Positions 1 through 11,409 of a DNA stretch of 64,000 nt are shown here, piece after piece (the stretch's first letter is position 1; the number at the start of each line of letters is the position of its first letter). Origin of the DNA: Strongylocentrotus droebachiensis. Lineage: Eukaryota > Echinodermata > Echinoidea > Camarodonta > Strongylocentrotidae. The stretch spans positions 62,001-126,000 of the forward strand of contig JAVYIG010002728.1 in assembly GCA_035222895.1 (NCBI GenBank). The letters run 5' to 3'. The position numbers and the translations under genes are program-made. Under the pieces are notes generated by a model that was given only the letters and a program-made list of their open reading frames with translations, ran no database searches and was not told where the DNA came from.

Positions 1-668
1 GGCTCAATTATACTTTGCCCAAGGGCATGCAGCGTACACTACACGATCCGACTGCCATCGGATTTCCGAATAAATACCAATTGTAATAGATTTGGAAATA
101 TATTAAAACAAGCATCATCTTCCCGATTTGGGTTCTAAACTTATGATAAACGAAATCGGAATTTTAGTGCATTTAAACGTTCTAGTTAGAATAATTGCCT
201 AATTGACTTCAAATCGTAGACAATCTATATATTCCCGGTTTCAATATTTATCGTCATCTTATGCCAAACATGGAATTAATACCCGATATACATATATATA
301 TATAAAACTTCACCTCGAAAGTTTTAGGCTCGCTTCAACGGTTTGTTATTTCGGGAAAAACATTGAAATTAACCAAATCCACATTATAAATAGCCTAGAC
401 TTCTACATAACTTTCTACGGGGTGAACACCAAACAAAGTAAATGATTTAATAAAGTCTAGTCTTAATCTTGTATTGTCACTAATTTTTTTTAAACAACAT
501 TTATTTTCTTTCAGAATGAATTGATAATAAAGTAATGTATTAATCTAAAAGAAAAAAAATCAAACTGAAAGAAAAGAAATGTATGTTATATCCTAAGTAT
601 TGTAATTGAAGATGGAAATGTGTATACCATCATAATTACAACTTTCTTTCACTAATAATTGTGTACAG
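1..668 (+). other. Intron 5' of the gene 1 lectin exon
   Basis: This stretch is closely similar to 31345-32053, the intron before the lectin exon of gene 3, so it is intronic and the first three exons of gene 1 lie left of the window. It ends in an acceptor (gtgtacag) at 661-668. A short TA run near 293-302 corresponds to a much longer one in gene 3. I see no exon in it. Confidence 0.75.
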
Positions 669-932
669 TTTCAAAGTGTAGCAGCGATCCAACTCAATTT
701 ATCACGATAGAGTGTGACCCAGGATCAACAATCAACATCACCAAAGGAGTATGTGTGATGGTTTCTTCGTGCAGTGCTGATGACCCCTCCCTGGATAGCC
801 AGTGTGATGACAGTGACAGGACGGCACTGTGGGCTCCGTATTGCGCGACTCGCAATCCATATAGCTTCCAGTGCATATATGACACATATGAGTGCTCGGC
901 AGCGTACACCTATGTCTACGCTGATTATGAAT
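669..932 (+). CDS. Gene 1 lectin exon (SUEL/gal-lectin-like)
   Basis: The exon is 264 nt, phase 1-1, with acceptor gtgtacag and donor GTGAGC right after GAAT. It encodes a Cys-rich domain beginning V-S-K-C, then ITIECDPGSTI, then the closing strand YTYVYADYE, whose final Cys is completed by the next exon. This follows the SUEL plan of an early Cys, a C-x-G-like middle, and a C..Y.Y...Y.C end. Reading through the donor gives a false stop (ECEQ and stop). Confidence 0.75.
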
Positions 933-3887
933 GTGAGCAGTAGCGGTTCTAGAAATGGCGGGGAATCATCTCCCTTCCCCCCTTATCCCTAAACAAAAAT
1001 CTTGCACTCCGATTAAAAAAAAAAATAATAATAATGAATCTAAGAGGCACATGTAGACTAAATGTACGAATCCCCAGTCCCAGCGCCCCTCCTGAAAAAT
1101 ATTCTGCATGATAGCGAAAGAATGGAAATATAATATCTCCAAAAGCTTTGACATGAGATGTTCAGAACCCTATAAATCAATTAATATGATTATTATGAAG
1201 AGAAATTAATTGTAAACAGTGTTCCTACTGCAAAATTAATTGCATAATAATCAACTGAGATTGGGAAACCAATATCAAAATGTATTCAAGTTGTTCTTAT
1301 GGGATTGGTAGAGAAGTGATGGTTATATTATGTTTTCATATTTATGTTTCGGAATTGTTGTCTATAAAAATATGTGCTATATAATATCTCTTATAACGAT
1401 AATAGTTTCAATTTATACGGCACATTTTCCACTTGATACTTGAGATGACATTTATGAATCAGTGTTACAAAGCAGTGCCAGTGTTTTTTCAATTAATACA
1501 TAAGGTTTTAGAACAGATAGGTCTTTAAACTCCGTTTGAATTTTCCTACTATTTGGCAGGTTGGTGATGATTTTAATGTGCAAGGGTGTGCGATCAGGAG
1601 AGCTGAAAGCTGCATTGCCAGATAATTTGTCGATAAGTGGGTGAATAAAGATTACCGACGATCTTCTCTCCCTATAAATCTAATTGTTTAAATCATCGAT
1701 TGTGTTTTTAATGCTATTCTTATTCAATACACAGGTGTCGCAGGTGAAACAACCGTGCCGACAACGTTAACAAGTGTAAGTTATCCTTAACGGGGTCATC
1801 TGACCATGGACCTAATGCATGATCTGACATACAAACATTCGCCGGGAAGAATATAATTTGGTGTAATTTAAAAAATTGACTAATTGCACGTAATGAGTTT
1901 TCTAGATAAAATTGTTTATAACATCATAAATTGACTTACAATGTATTCATTTTATTTTACTCACTCGCTTTATCACTTATTTATTCATGCATTCATGTAA
2001 TTTTATTTCATTTTTACGAGTTAGAGCAGAAATAAGTTTCATAATACTAGGTTCAATGATAATACGATTCGCTAAACATTGGTCATAACAATAATAATAC
2101 ACAACATTTATTAGGCGCTTAATACGGGTGTTTCTAAGCGCACCATTGTCTGACTAAAAATTATTAACCAAAACATTGTTTCATTGGTCAAATATTGGTC
2201 GTTGCTTGGTTACTGGGTTGCTTCTTATTCTTCTACAAAGTTATTTTAAAATTTTAAACTATCAAGTTTTCGTGAAATTCACCTATCACATTTAAAAAAT
2301 GAAAGATATGTCATGAAATAATCTATCATGATTATACTGACGGAAAAGAGTTGTATATTTCTGTTTGATATCATTATCAGGTTACTCCTACAGAAAATCG
2401 GACTCCAACGCCAGGTAAGTTTTCGAAAAATGATGTGGTGACATGGTAAAGTGGTTCATTCACTTAACTCTCATTCCTAATGTTTGAGGTTCGAATCCTA
2501 GACCGGCACCAATGTCCTTTGGCAAAACATTAATCCACATTCATCACTTTCTACCCTGTTGTAACTGGGTACTTGGCAATAGCTACGGTAATAATAATTG
2601 CAGGGCCCTCTGGCAAAACAGTAATGAAGTTGATGAGGCTTCTCTTGGTAAACAAAGTTATGATTATTATTATCATTATCATAATAATGATTAATCAAGA
2701 TAAGCCAATTCCAGATAAAACATTATTGGATATGATAGTTAAGCGATTAGAAACATTAGTATTAAGCGCTAAATAAAGGTAACTATTATTATCATTTAAT
2801 TATAATTATCATTATTATTGTTGTTGTTGTTATATTTGTTATTTTGTTGTTTGCCTGGCCTCGGGCTCATGACACTACCAATCCAGATTAGGGAGTTTAC
2901 AATAAACATTCATGTATATGTTTGTGGGGCTGTAGGATAGTTATCCGAAGTAGCGTTTTTGCTTCAGAAATCTTCGCCATTTTGTATTTTATCCTCATTT
3001 ACAAATGTTGAGGGAAAGTTTTGTGTAATTCTGTGTCATTAATTTCCTTCTCATTACACAAATTATGCAAATACCTGGGCGGGGAGGTTGTATAATACTT
3101 TTTGGGTTGCAGTATCCTACCCCCCTCCCCCTCCCCCTAAAAAGAAAAGAAATGAAAACAATGAAAATAAAGAGAGAGACTATCCGACAGGTTACATGAA
3201 ATTTCAACTTAGCCTTTAGCAAATCAGTCAGGAATAGACTGCTAAATGTATTTCCATGTCACGTGTGGTGCTACATAACCTCGTAGTGGGTCTGAAGGGG
3301 GTTAATCTTTAACTAGCATTGCATCTTTAATTTTGATTTTAATTCATAACACGATCACAAAGACTTCCGAGAGATAATCTCAAGGGCATTTAAAATACCC
3401 TCTTGCATATCCCAAAGAAATCATGTTTGGATTAGGTAATTCGTCACTGTTATGCTCGAATATTTTAAAAGGTGATGACCAAGACTATTGACATCGTGAT
3501 CGCGATCGTGTTTTAATATAGGCCTACATTTTAATAAGTATTATCAAACATTACATCATATATTTATTTCGGTTATTTTCCACAGATTTTACCACAATTC
3601 ACCAGGCATTGCCTACAATACCATCACAAGCAAACACAGTCCGACAGAAGACCTCCCTCTTCAACCTGATCCACCAAAGATGGCGCCTTCAAAATCACGT
3701 GATCAAAACCAAACAAGGATTGTCATTGGTCGAATGTGGTGCCGAGTGTAACAAGGGAGATGACTGCGTGTCATTTAACATCGGCAATGGTGTGTGTGAG
3801 CTCAACAATCAGGTGGTAGGCGGCACCGGTGTTGGCATGAACGACTTTGTTAGAGAAGAGGGATTTAAATATTATGAGAAACAATAG
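669..3887 (+). CDS. Gene 1 (5'-partial): SUEL-like lectin, Thr/Pro stalk, PAN protein
   Basis: This is the 3' part of the first paralogue; exons 1-3 lie upstream of the window. Visible coding exons are 669-932 (lectin), 1735-1775 and 2381-2414 (stalk) and 3586-3887 (PAN, stop TAG). Splice sites are GT-AG and phases join without a break (1-1, 1-0, 0-1, 1-end). The second stalk exon is 34 nt against 43 in the paralogues, an in-frame loss of three codons. The lectin has Tyr where the other copies have the Cys of the NPC/NSC motif, so one disulfide may be missing. By family, SUEL domains bind rhamnose or galactose and PAN domains bind protein or carbohydrate. The gene is probably expressed as a secreted protein, but its signal peptide is not visible here. 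Confidence 0.8.
1735..1775 (+). CDS. Gene 1 stalk exon A (Thr-rich)
   Basis: A 41-nt exon between acacag and gtaagt, phase 1-0. It completes the last lectin Cys and adds VAGETTVPTTLTS, a likely O-glycosylated spacer. Confidence 0.7.
2381..2414 (+). CDS. Gene 1 stalk exon B (Thr/Pro-rich)
   Basis: A 34-nt exon between ttatcag and gtaagt, phase 0-1, encoding VTPTENRTPTP. It is nine nt shorter than the same exon in genes 2-4, without a frame change. Confidence 0.65.
2435..2700 (+). repeat. tRNA-derived SINE in intron (ancestral copy)
   Basis: It has a tRNA-like head with a B-box-like GGTTCGAATCC near 2490, then a body with GGCACCAATGTCCTTTGGCA, then a tail with GCAGGGCCCTCTGG and a run of ATT. 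Copies sit at the same intron position in genes 2 (twice), 3 and 4, so the insertion is older than the gene duplications. Confidence 0.7.
3586..3887 (+). CDS. Gene 1 PAN/apple-like terminal exon
   Basis: Acceptor ttccacag, phase 1 in, stop TAG at 3885. After a Gln/Thr-rich lead come the PAN signatures: CGAEC (C-x3-C), DDCVSFN, then GVCELNNQ, which are the four core cysteines of a PAN hairpin. The C-terminus is FKYYEKQ. No membrane anchor follows, so the protein is probably secreted. Confidence 0.8.
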
Positions 3888-5693
3888 ACTACGATTCGGA
3901 GTTTGTCTTGAACGCATTAATAATTCAATTCAATTCAATTCAAATAAAACTTTCACCGAATTACAAAAGTTTACAAACAAAATTAATAACACATAATGTA
4001 ATATATAACAAAACATAACAAGATATATCGAATTTTAAAAAATAAATCAGTATAAATCATGATAATGTTTAGCAAAAACAGGTGATTAACAGAAAAGATG
4101 TACATACAATCATACATATTGTATCTACTTCTACTCATATCATTGTCTTATTATACCAAGTGCGATAATGAGTAATCACAGATTCACAGAGATTTGTCGA
4201 TCAAGATGTTGATTTACTTCTTTTCATGTGTATAACGAAGCTTTAGGAGTAGAAAAGTGGCACCAACTTGTAGTTGTATTGTTCATGTCATGTGTATACA
4301 AAGTTTACTGTGTATGATAAATTATCAATATCAGTTTAACCAGACAAATAACGTTACGATCGCTAATACATTAAATTATTTGTTTTGTGATCAAGAGTGC
4401 ATGACTGTATTTAAATAATTCTTTATTTGATTCTGTGAATTATATATTTGTTACAAGGTTTAAAGTCAAATGACTTAAAACATGCCTTTTTATGCTTCTG
4501 CCGTTATGTAATGGGACGTTCTAAATTACGAAGTAAATGAAACATTATTCTGTCTTAAAGGAAATACACTTCATCATTTATAAGTGCAGCAATAAATAGC
4601 CAATTAATGCGAAAAGGTTAGACTTTAATTATTGTGATGAATGTCAACAAAGCGTTATCAATCTGAAATGACCTACACAAAAACGTCTACACACACCCAC
4701 ACATCCACTCGCGCCACACTCAAACACAACGAAAATACTAACGGTTGGATGTTTATGTTCTCTAATTTCAATCCTTTACTGTTGGGGCACTACAAATAGG
4801 TTTTTATATTGTAGATGAAATTAGAACAATGAATAAATGTTGGAGATAGGGCCTATGGTTTATCTGAACCGAATCAGATTTCGTAGAACTTGGTCTGAGC
4901 TATACGAGGATACATCTTTGTTTTAATGTATCGGTTTCCTAGCATTTCCCTGGTCGTAAAAGTAGGACACAGTAATAATTTGATCTTTTATAATATTTTA
5001 TTTGACTAAATCATTGGCTCACATGCTTTGTTTAATCTATTTGATCGGGAAGGCGCAGCGACTTGATATAGGACCGGTTTTGGCGCTACTAAAATCCCTA
5101 TATATCAGACTTGTGTGTAATCTTTTTTTCTCGAAATATCTGGTAGGCGGATTTTTCTTACTCTTGAACAGTTCCATATATTTATTGGCCCTTCATTACT
5201 GTGCAGATAATTTAGTTAAATGACTAGCTTAAACCTAGACCCATCACTGTCTGTGATGAAAACACATACAAAGCCCATAATTGAGTTTTCATTCATTTCT
5301 TATCTTCTATAATGGTTTTCAGTACAACTCTTTTCCCCTCTCATTTCATATTTCTCCTATCTTTCCTTGTGTTATTCTTTGTTTTCAAAGCTATTTGAGC
5401 TTAATATCTTACCATCAATTTTATAATTTGTTAAGATTGTGAATTACAATATGTTGTTGTTTTTAAGAAAAATAAATGAATTTAACACAATTTGTATTAA
5501 GTTATGTACAATTTTCTCTTCATATCTTTTAACCGTTAATTGTGCATACGGTTGAATGAATTGAATCATACGTGGAAAAGGTCTGGAAACAGAAGGCAAA
5601 AGAGAAAGGGAAAGATATAAGAGAGCACTATTTAATGGTAAGAGATGTTGATGTCATGAAAATGAGAAATATATAATGCTGTGAAATAGTGTG

Positions 5694-5724
<31 letters not shown>

Positions 5725-6250
5725 GAGAAAGAGGGAGAGAGATTGATATAAGGAGAAAGAGTGAAAACAGTTGCCAATAGCATGTTCAAATAATGTACTA
5801 TTATAAACAGTTGGAGCATGTGGGGGGTGATACCACAATCAAAATATTCCCTGTCCCGTTTCATGTGAATTGCCCCCCGCTCCCTCCAAATCGTTTGGAA
5901 GAGCTGATAAAACTACACTTGTTTGGGTTCTCAAAAGAGAGAGAAAAAGGAGGTATCAAACTTTAAATCTAAAATAAGCGACCATCCCCACATAAACACA
6001 CACACACACACACTTTTTTTAATTGGTTCATGATTTATTTCTCCAAATAAACGGAGAAAAACAAATCAATAACAATGTCGTGAACATAATTATGCATCAT
6101 ATACATGGATGTTCCATTACAGAAAGAAAATTACATATACCTAACAATTTACATCACATAATTATGAACGAATAATAAAGTAAGGGTTAAAGATTTTAAA
6201 AAAGAAAACAAACAAACACCTTCTACCTCACCAACCACCCCTCCTACTAA

Positions 6251-6281
<31 letters not shown>

Positions 6282-7040
6282 AATCCTTTTAAAGATTACT
6301 AACTGTAAATGAACAAATCCCCTTTGTGATTCTTTTAGTTTTAATGCTAGGAAAAATCATAACATATCGAATAAACACAAAAGACAACAATATTCGTATG
6401 ACACCAACCAACCAACTCTCCAAATAATCAGCAATCATGACAATTGTTATAAAGAACGTTGGAAAAGGCCATATTGCAATGTCAGTTAGTTGACCTAGCT
6501 ATTATTTTGATATCTATCAATATGTATAGAGGGGTTTCCCCGTTGCTACAATTAAAAAGCTTGACTAAGTTTGGCTCGATTATTTTTCTCTCCAACAGTT
6601 CGAAGCTGTATTCGTTAATCAGTGAAAATCATATTGGGCCCTCATTATAATAAAAGATTTAGAGGACACTTATTCGCCCATACTGGTGCACCTTGATTAA
6701 CCAAGTGATGAATACATTAACATACATGAATAAATAAAGCACATCATTATGGCGGAGCTTGAGGGACCTAGCGTCGTGTAGCTACGCAAGAGAGTAGATG
6801 GGCAACCCAGAGGGACAACCACACACTGACTGCTTTGCGTAACCCCCCCCCCCACACACACACACACTACCCAATAAGCCCCCCCCCCCCTTATTTGGCG
6901 ACTCGTTACACCATAAACCCAAAACCAAATTTTGCATTGGCAACATTTTTTCACTTATAATTCATGAGGTTACCAATTTTGTTTGTCGGGTAAGTGCTGC
7001 CCTCGTGTACTGAAAAGGAACATGTAGTTGTTTATTGTTG
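3888..7040 (+). other. Intergenic block downstream of gene 1
   Basis: No gene is seen. Most of it is the same 3'-flanking block found after genes 2, 3 and 4 (21916, 35679 and 59997 onward), with copy-specific changes. One is an extra segment of roughly 145 bp near 3921-4066 with an AATTC run and an AATAAA; it may serve as a poly(A) signal. It also holds GT/GA runs (5692-5760), a TA run (6249-6280) and C runs with CA repeats (6842-6890). Confidence 0.6.
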
Positions 7041-7044
7041 TATA

Positions 7045-7733
7045 CAGTGTGAGTCAACAAAACGTTTACACCTAGAAAATTGCTCATTATCTTTAAAATC
7101 ATTAATGAACAGTACATTATTATACATCTTATGAAAGAGTGTTTTATCCCAAAATCATTTTGCACTCTCGCAAACAATGCCTCCTGTTCATCCAAGCATG
7201 ATCACATACCACACAAAAATGGTACCAAATGATTTGGGATAAAACACTCTTTCATATTAAAGATAAACTCCAGTTCTGGTCAAAAAAGAAAATTAATTCT
7301 CACAGAATCAAACGAAATTTACACTGAATGTTCAAGATTACAAATAAATGACATGTGCCAAACAATTTTGGAAGAAAATGTATACTGGCTGAGTAATGAG
7401 CACAGAAAGACGAGGAAATCAAGGTAGTACTAGCCCCGACACCATGTGTGTTGTCCCATATATAGCTTTCTGTGTACAGTGCTTGTTACTTTACCAAGAC
7501 TCGGTCAAATTTATTATGATTTTGATGACTCCAGAACCTGGCAGTGCACACCAATACTTACATGCTACCTGATCAACTGTTTTTGATCATTTCCACACCT
7601 TTTCTTTCACAATGCAATCGCATTACCAGTACTAAAGTTTATCTTGAAAGATGTATAATAATGTACTGTTCATAGATGATTTTAAAAATAATAAACAATT
7701 TTCTAGGTGTAAACTTTTTTTGGACTCACAATG
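7045..7733. mobile_element. Mariner/Tc1-type MITE
   Basis: The ends are inverted: CAGTGTGAGTC at the left and GACTCACAATG at the right, each flanked by TA, the target duplication of the Tc1/mariner group. The inverted similarity runs about 90 bp inward (GTTTACACCTAGAAAATTG and its complement). A second inverted pair lies inside, at 7132-7165 and 7228-7260. There is no transposase frame, so it is non-autonomous. Confidence 0.75.
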
Positions 7734-7817
7734 TATGCGATATCAGAGCAATTGAGGGCAGTAAATTATCTGTTTTCACAGTGACCATGATTAAAACTGT
7801 GTACATTAGATTAGGCA

Positions 7818-8009
7818 CAGTGGCAGATCCAGGATTTTTCAAATGGGGGGGGGGGGGGGCTGGAAATTTTTTAAATGGCGCAGACCGTTATTTTCGCTCA
7901 ACGGGGAGGGGGGTTAGTGAGCATTAACAAACAAATTTAGGTGGGGTCTGTCTTTTTGGTTAACCTTTTTATGTCAGCCCCCCCCCCCCCCCCCGTGGAT
8001 CCGCACCTG
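7818..8009. mobile_element. Small inverted-repeat element with G/C runs (hAT-like ends)
   Basis: The left end CAGTGGCAGATCCAGG mirrors the right end CCGTGGATCCGCACCTG. Each end is followed inward by a G or C run. The CAG-GGATCC ends resemble hAT-type MITEs, but I found no clear 8-bp target duplication. Confidence 0.45.
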
Positions 8010-8339
8010 ATGAAGGGTGTTATGGCTCTCTTACCTGTCAACATTACAATCTATAGGAAGACCGATCTCAAATTTATTACCTCATTGATGTTAACTATAC
8101 TAAAAATGTTTCTGTTACTTATGGATATCTTTAAAGATCATTTATTACGAAATTAAAACAAGATTTACTTTTATTCGTTATAACATTTCATATAAAAGAA
8201 GACTTTTACGGAAATTGTGAATAAAATGCTCATCCAAATCTTCTTTGCAGTAAAAAAAAAAAAAAAGTAGTTATTTTTCCACAATTGTTAGATTTCCCTG
8301 GAAAACAACAGGCAAATCAATCAATGTTTTGTTCAATTT

Positions 8340-10202
8340 TTATTTTATTTCTAAAAGATGGTGCGAAGGTTTTATTTAAGCCTCTAAGCTACTTAATGAA
8401 CCTATTTATCTTGACGAGTACTTTTCCAGAGGATATGAAAATAGCATAAGTGACTCCACTTTATAAAAAGAAAGATAAAACTGGTGTTAAGCGTAGCATC
8501 AAAGATTCCAGAAAAATCGGTCTGTGTTCATATTGAAAGATGCTTCAAGGAAAAAGATCTGGTTTTCGACATGATTATTCGACTGAAACATGTCTAATTC
8601 ATTTGACTGATTATTTGAGAACAGAAACTTCGCAAGGGCGCTTTGTTGGTATGGTGCTCCTTGATCTGCTAAAAGATTTTGATTCAGTAAATCATTGCGT
8701 TTTATTGAAGAAGTTACAACTAATGGGTTCTAATAAGGCAAGTTTAGTGTGGTTCAGATCCTACTTATCTAATCGACACCAAGTAGTGGCCATTCGTGAT
8801 ATCCGTTCCAAACTAATGCCTTTAACATGCGGTGTTCCTCAGGGAAGCATTTTAGGGCCAATTCTATTTTCAAGTTATATAAATGATATGTGTATTTGTA
8901 TAAAAGACATAAAACTAGTTTCGTACGCAGATGACAGCGTACTACTCTATTCAAATCCTGATCCTAAATACATTGAGGAAAAGCTCAGTGAACAGCTGTC
9001 TGCGTGTCTCGATTGGATGACTGATAATAAGCTTTCTTGGGATAAAACATAAAGCATTTTGTATTGTTCTAAAAGTAGTTCTAAAAAGTCGTTTGAATTC
9101 AAAGTGACAAATAATAATTAAGTAATTAAGAGAAAAGAGTCTGTGAAGTATTAAGGCATTAAGTTGGCTAGCGCAATTTCATTTTCATCTTAAGTAGAAT
9201 CAGTTGTAAAAAAAAGCAAATTCTCGTCTGAAATGTTTGTACAGATATCAAAGTTGTATGGATTTAAAAGTAGGACGTACACTCTATTTTGTTCTTATTC
9301 AATGTTTATTTGCTTATGCTAACCCTGAATGGTATAGTAACATAATCAAGTCAGATCAAAAGAAGTTGAAGATTATACAGAACAAAATGGTGAGATTTAT
9401 CAACTGTTCTGGTCCAAGAACTCATGTTGGCTACAGCGAACTTTCTAAAGCTGGTTTTCTTGAAGTCGACCAAAGATAAAAAAAACTCGTATTGCATCAC
9501 GTGCATAAAATATATCATATTAGGTCGAATCACTATATTCGATCCAACTTCGATCTTGTTACTGACGTACATGACTATAATACACGAAATAGCCGATTCA
9601 ACTTTAACTTTAATGGATGACAGTGTAAATTGAAAATTCGTTTTATTAGATCGGAATGCCATAAAACATCGGAATTTCCTTCCCAATGGTGTAAAGGAAA
9701 TAGAAAGCTATGCTCATTTTAAGAGGAAATTAAAGGAACACTTAATACTTGAGAGTCAGAGAAAAGAAGTCAATGAAATGTTATATGATTGAAATTTGTA
9801 TTCTTCTGCCGGTTCATACTTTTTCATTTTGTATATATGTTTTTGTCCGTTCTAGAAATTCTAGAAATTCATCATTATTTTCTTCTTCTTCCTCCTCCTC
9901 TTTTTCTTCTTTTCCTTCTTCTTTGTCTTCTTGTACTTATTATCATTTCTATCATCAGTTTAATGTTGTTATTATTATCTTTAATAAGTAATAAGTAATT
10001 ACTTTTTATTTTTATTATCTGTCTGTTAATATTACTATTTTAACTTATTAATTTTGTACATGTTTGTAGGGGACCCTACTGTAATAAGTTCTCGAACTTT
10101 CGTGGGTTATCCTGTTCAAGCCGACTTATTTTTGATCTGTTATTATTATATTGTTGTTTGTTGGAAGCTTGTCGAATAAAAATCAATCAATCAATCAATT
10201 AA
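8340..10202 (+). mobile_element. Degraded non-LTR retrotransposon (CR1/L2-like), 3' part
   Basis: A 5'-truncated LINE. Reverse-transcriptase motifs appear in order across several frames and stops: FPEDMKIA, then STETCLIHLTDYL, then LLDLLKDFDSVNH (first catalytic region), GVPQGSILGPILF, and SYADDSVLL with the catalytic Asp pair. The C-terminal part follows with KIIQNKMVRFI and SELSKAGFL, and ends near 9792. A microsatellite-rich 3' UTR leads to a tail of AATAAA plus repeated ATCA near 10177-10200, as in CR1/L2-type elements. At least three stops or frame changes make it inactive. Confidence 0.85.
8540..9052 (+). pseudogene. Reverse-transcriptase fragment of the LINE
   Basis: This is the longest open piece of the element (170 codons) and contains the RT core from the palm region to YADD and just beyond. 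Upstream RT sequence (VTPLYKKKDK) is separated by stops, and the thumb and C-terminal part is in another frame after 9225. It is a broken retrotransposon gene, not a host gene. Confidence 0.85.
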
Positions 10203-11321
10203 ACGGATTATGGAGTTAAATATCTTCCCGGGGTCTCGAAACCGAATCGCTAGCGCCATTGAGGTATTTATCCACATTACCAAGTCTCTCTGAGAGGAGT
10301 AAAGCCGTCAGTTACCTGGTTGCTTATATAAAAGCATACACGTGCTTTCTTAGCAGTCAGGTAAACCAAACAGACCAACCAAAGCTAAAGGTTGTTGACC
10401 CCAACCTCATTCCTGCCACATGCTTGTGTAGTCCCATATATTTTATGTGAGAAGTGCATGTGACTTTGAACAAAACTGGGCCAGTCTCTCATCATTTTGA
10501 TGTTTCCAAAACCTCAATATATATACCAATACTTATATTGGTGATTAACCTTCCCCCATCGCTTCCAAACAGTATCTTTCACAATGCAATCACATGACAA
10601 AAGCTCCGCTTAATATCTTTTTAAAAGAAATAAGACATTTAAATGAAAAAAGAAGAATATATATGCTAATAAAACGAAATCCCGATACAAATCATCAATC
10701 ACTCCAATTGCATAATCCTCTCTTTATCAGTATTTGGTTCGAAAGACACAAATCTGCTATTGTGTTATTTAGGGTACTATGTTTTTCAAAATGTGGGTGT
10801 GAATAACTTGCTCTCTAGATTTGCCTTCTATCAAGGAGTATATAGAGTATTTCATGTACTATTTATACGTTCAATGGCATTTTTATACTTATTTTCTTAT
10901 TCATAGAGGTAAGCAATTACATAACATTCTTCATGACGTTACCATGAGGCATAACATTTTGGAACAGTCAGGAAGAAGGATCATTTATTCGTTTATTTTG
11001 TAATATGATCTTTAAACGCAGAAAAAATGAGACTGGAACAAAGGCTAATATTGCGTCTCGCTGGAAAATTACTTTAATTAAACTTCATTGTGAAATATAA
11101 TTTGTTGTTCATGACAGATTTCACATTTATGACAAATTTATTCTTTGCGTTCGACACAAGACAACCTACTCCTCTGACATGACAGTCACATTTTCCTCTG
11201 TTCCAGGTGTATTTCGGATCTCCTATCGCTTCCACAAATAAAAAGCTGCTTCAAGTTCTACGTTAAACTTTGAATAACCTTTAATTTCTTCACAGTCAAG
11301 ATCATAAATTCAGGAAGAGCA
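10203..11321 (+). other. Unique region upstream of gene 2
   Basis: No homology to the regions upstream of genes 3 and 4 is visible, and no gene is recognised. It must contain the gene 2 promoter if the signal exon at 11322 is right. I see no convincing TATA box near it. Confidence 0.4.
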
Positions 11322-11409
11322 ATGAATTGTTCCAGAGTCATTTTCATCTTCGCGTCGGTTATCTTGATCTTTCTTTTTATTGGCCTTTCCAGCTCGACTG
11401 AGATGGAAG
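11322..11409 (+). CDS. Gene 2 signal-peptide exon
   Basis: The ATG at 11322 begins a short N-region (MNCSR) and a long hydrophobic core (VIFIFASVILIFLFIGL), followed by SSSTEME and donor GTAAGT in phase 1. It joins in frame to the exon at 14855. This leader has no similarity to the MDPKLKTIM-type leader of genes 3 and 4. Confidence 0.7.

Noticed and set aside
203..445. 80-codon + frame resembling one at 31546-31833
   Set aside because: Both are intronic copies. The similarity comes from gene duplication, the frame includes a TA microsatellite that differs in length, and no splice sites frame it.
933..943. Stop codon right after the lectin domain (ECEQ and stop), suggesting a lectin-only gene
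   Set aside because: All four copies have a splice donor at that point (GTGAGC, GTAAGG or GTAAGC), and the phase joins the stalk exon to complete the last Cys. The stop is intronic.
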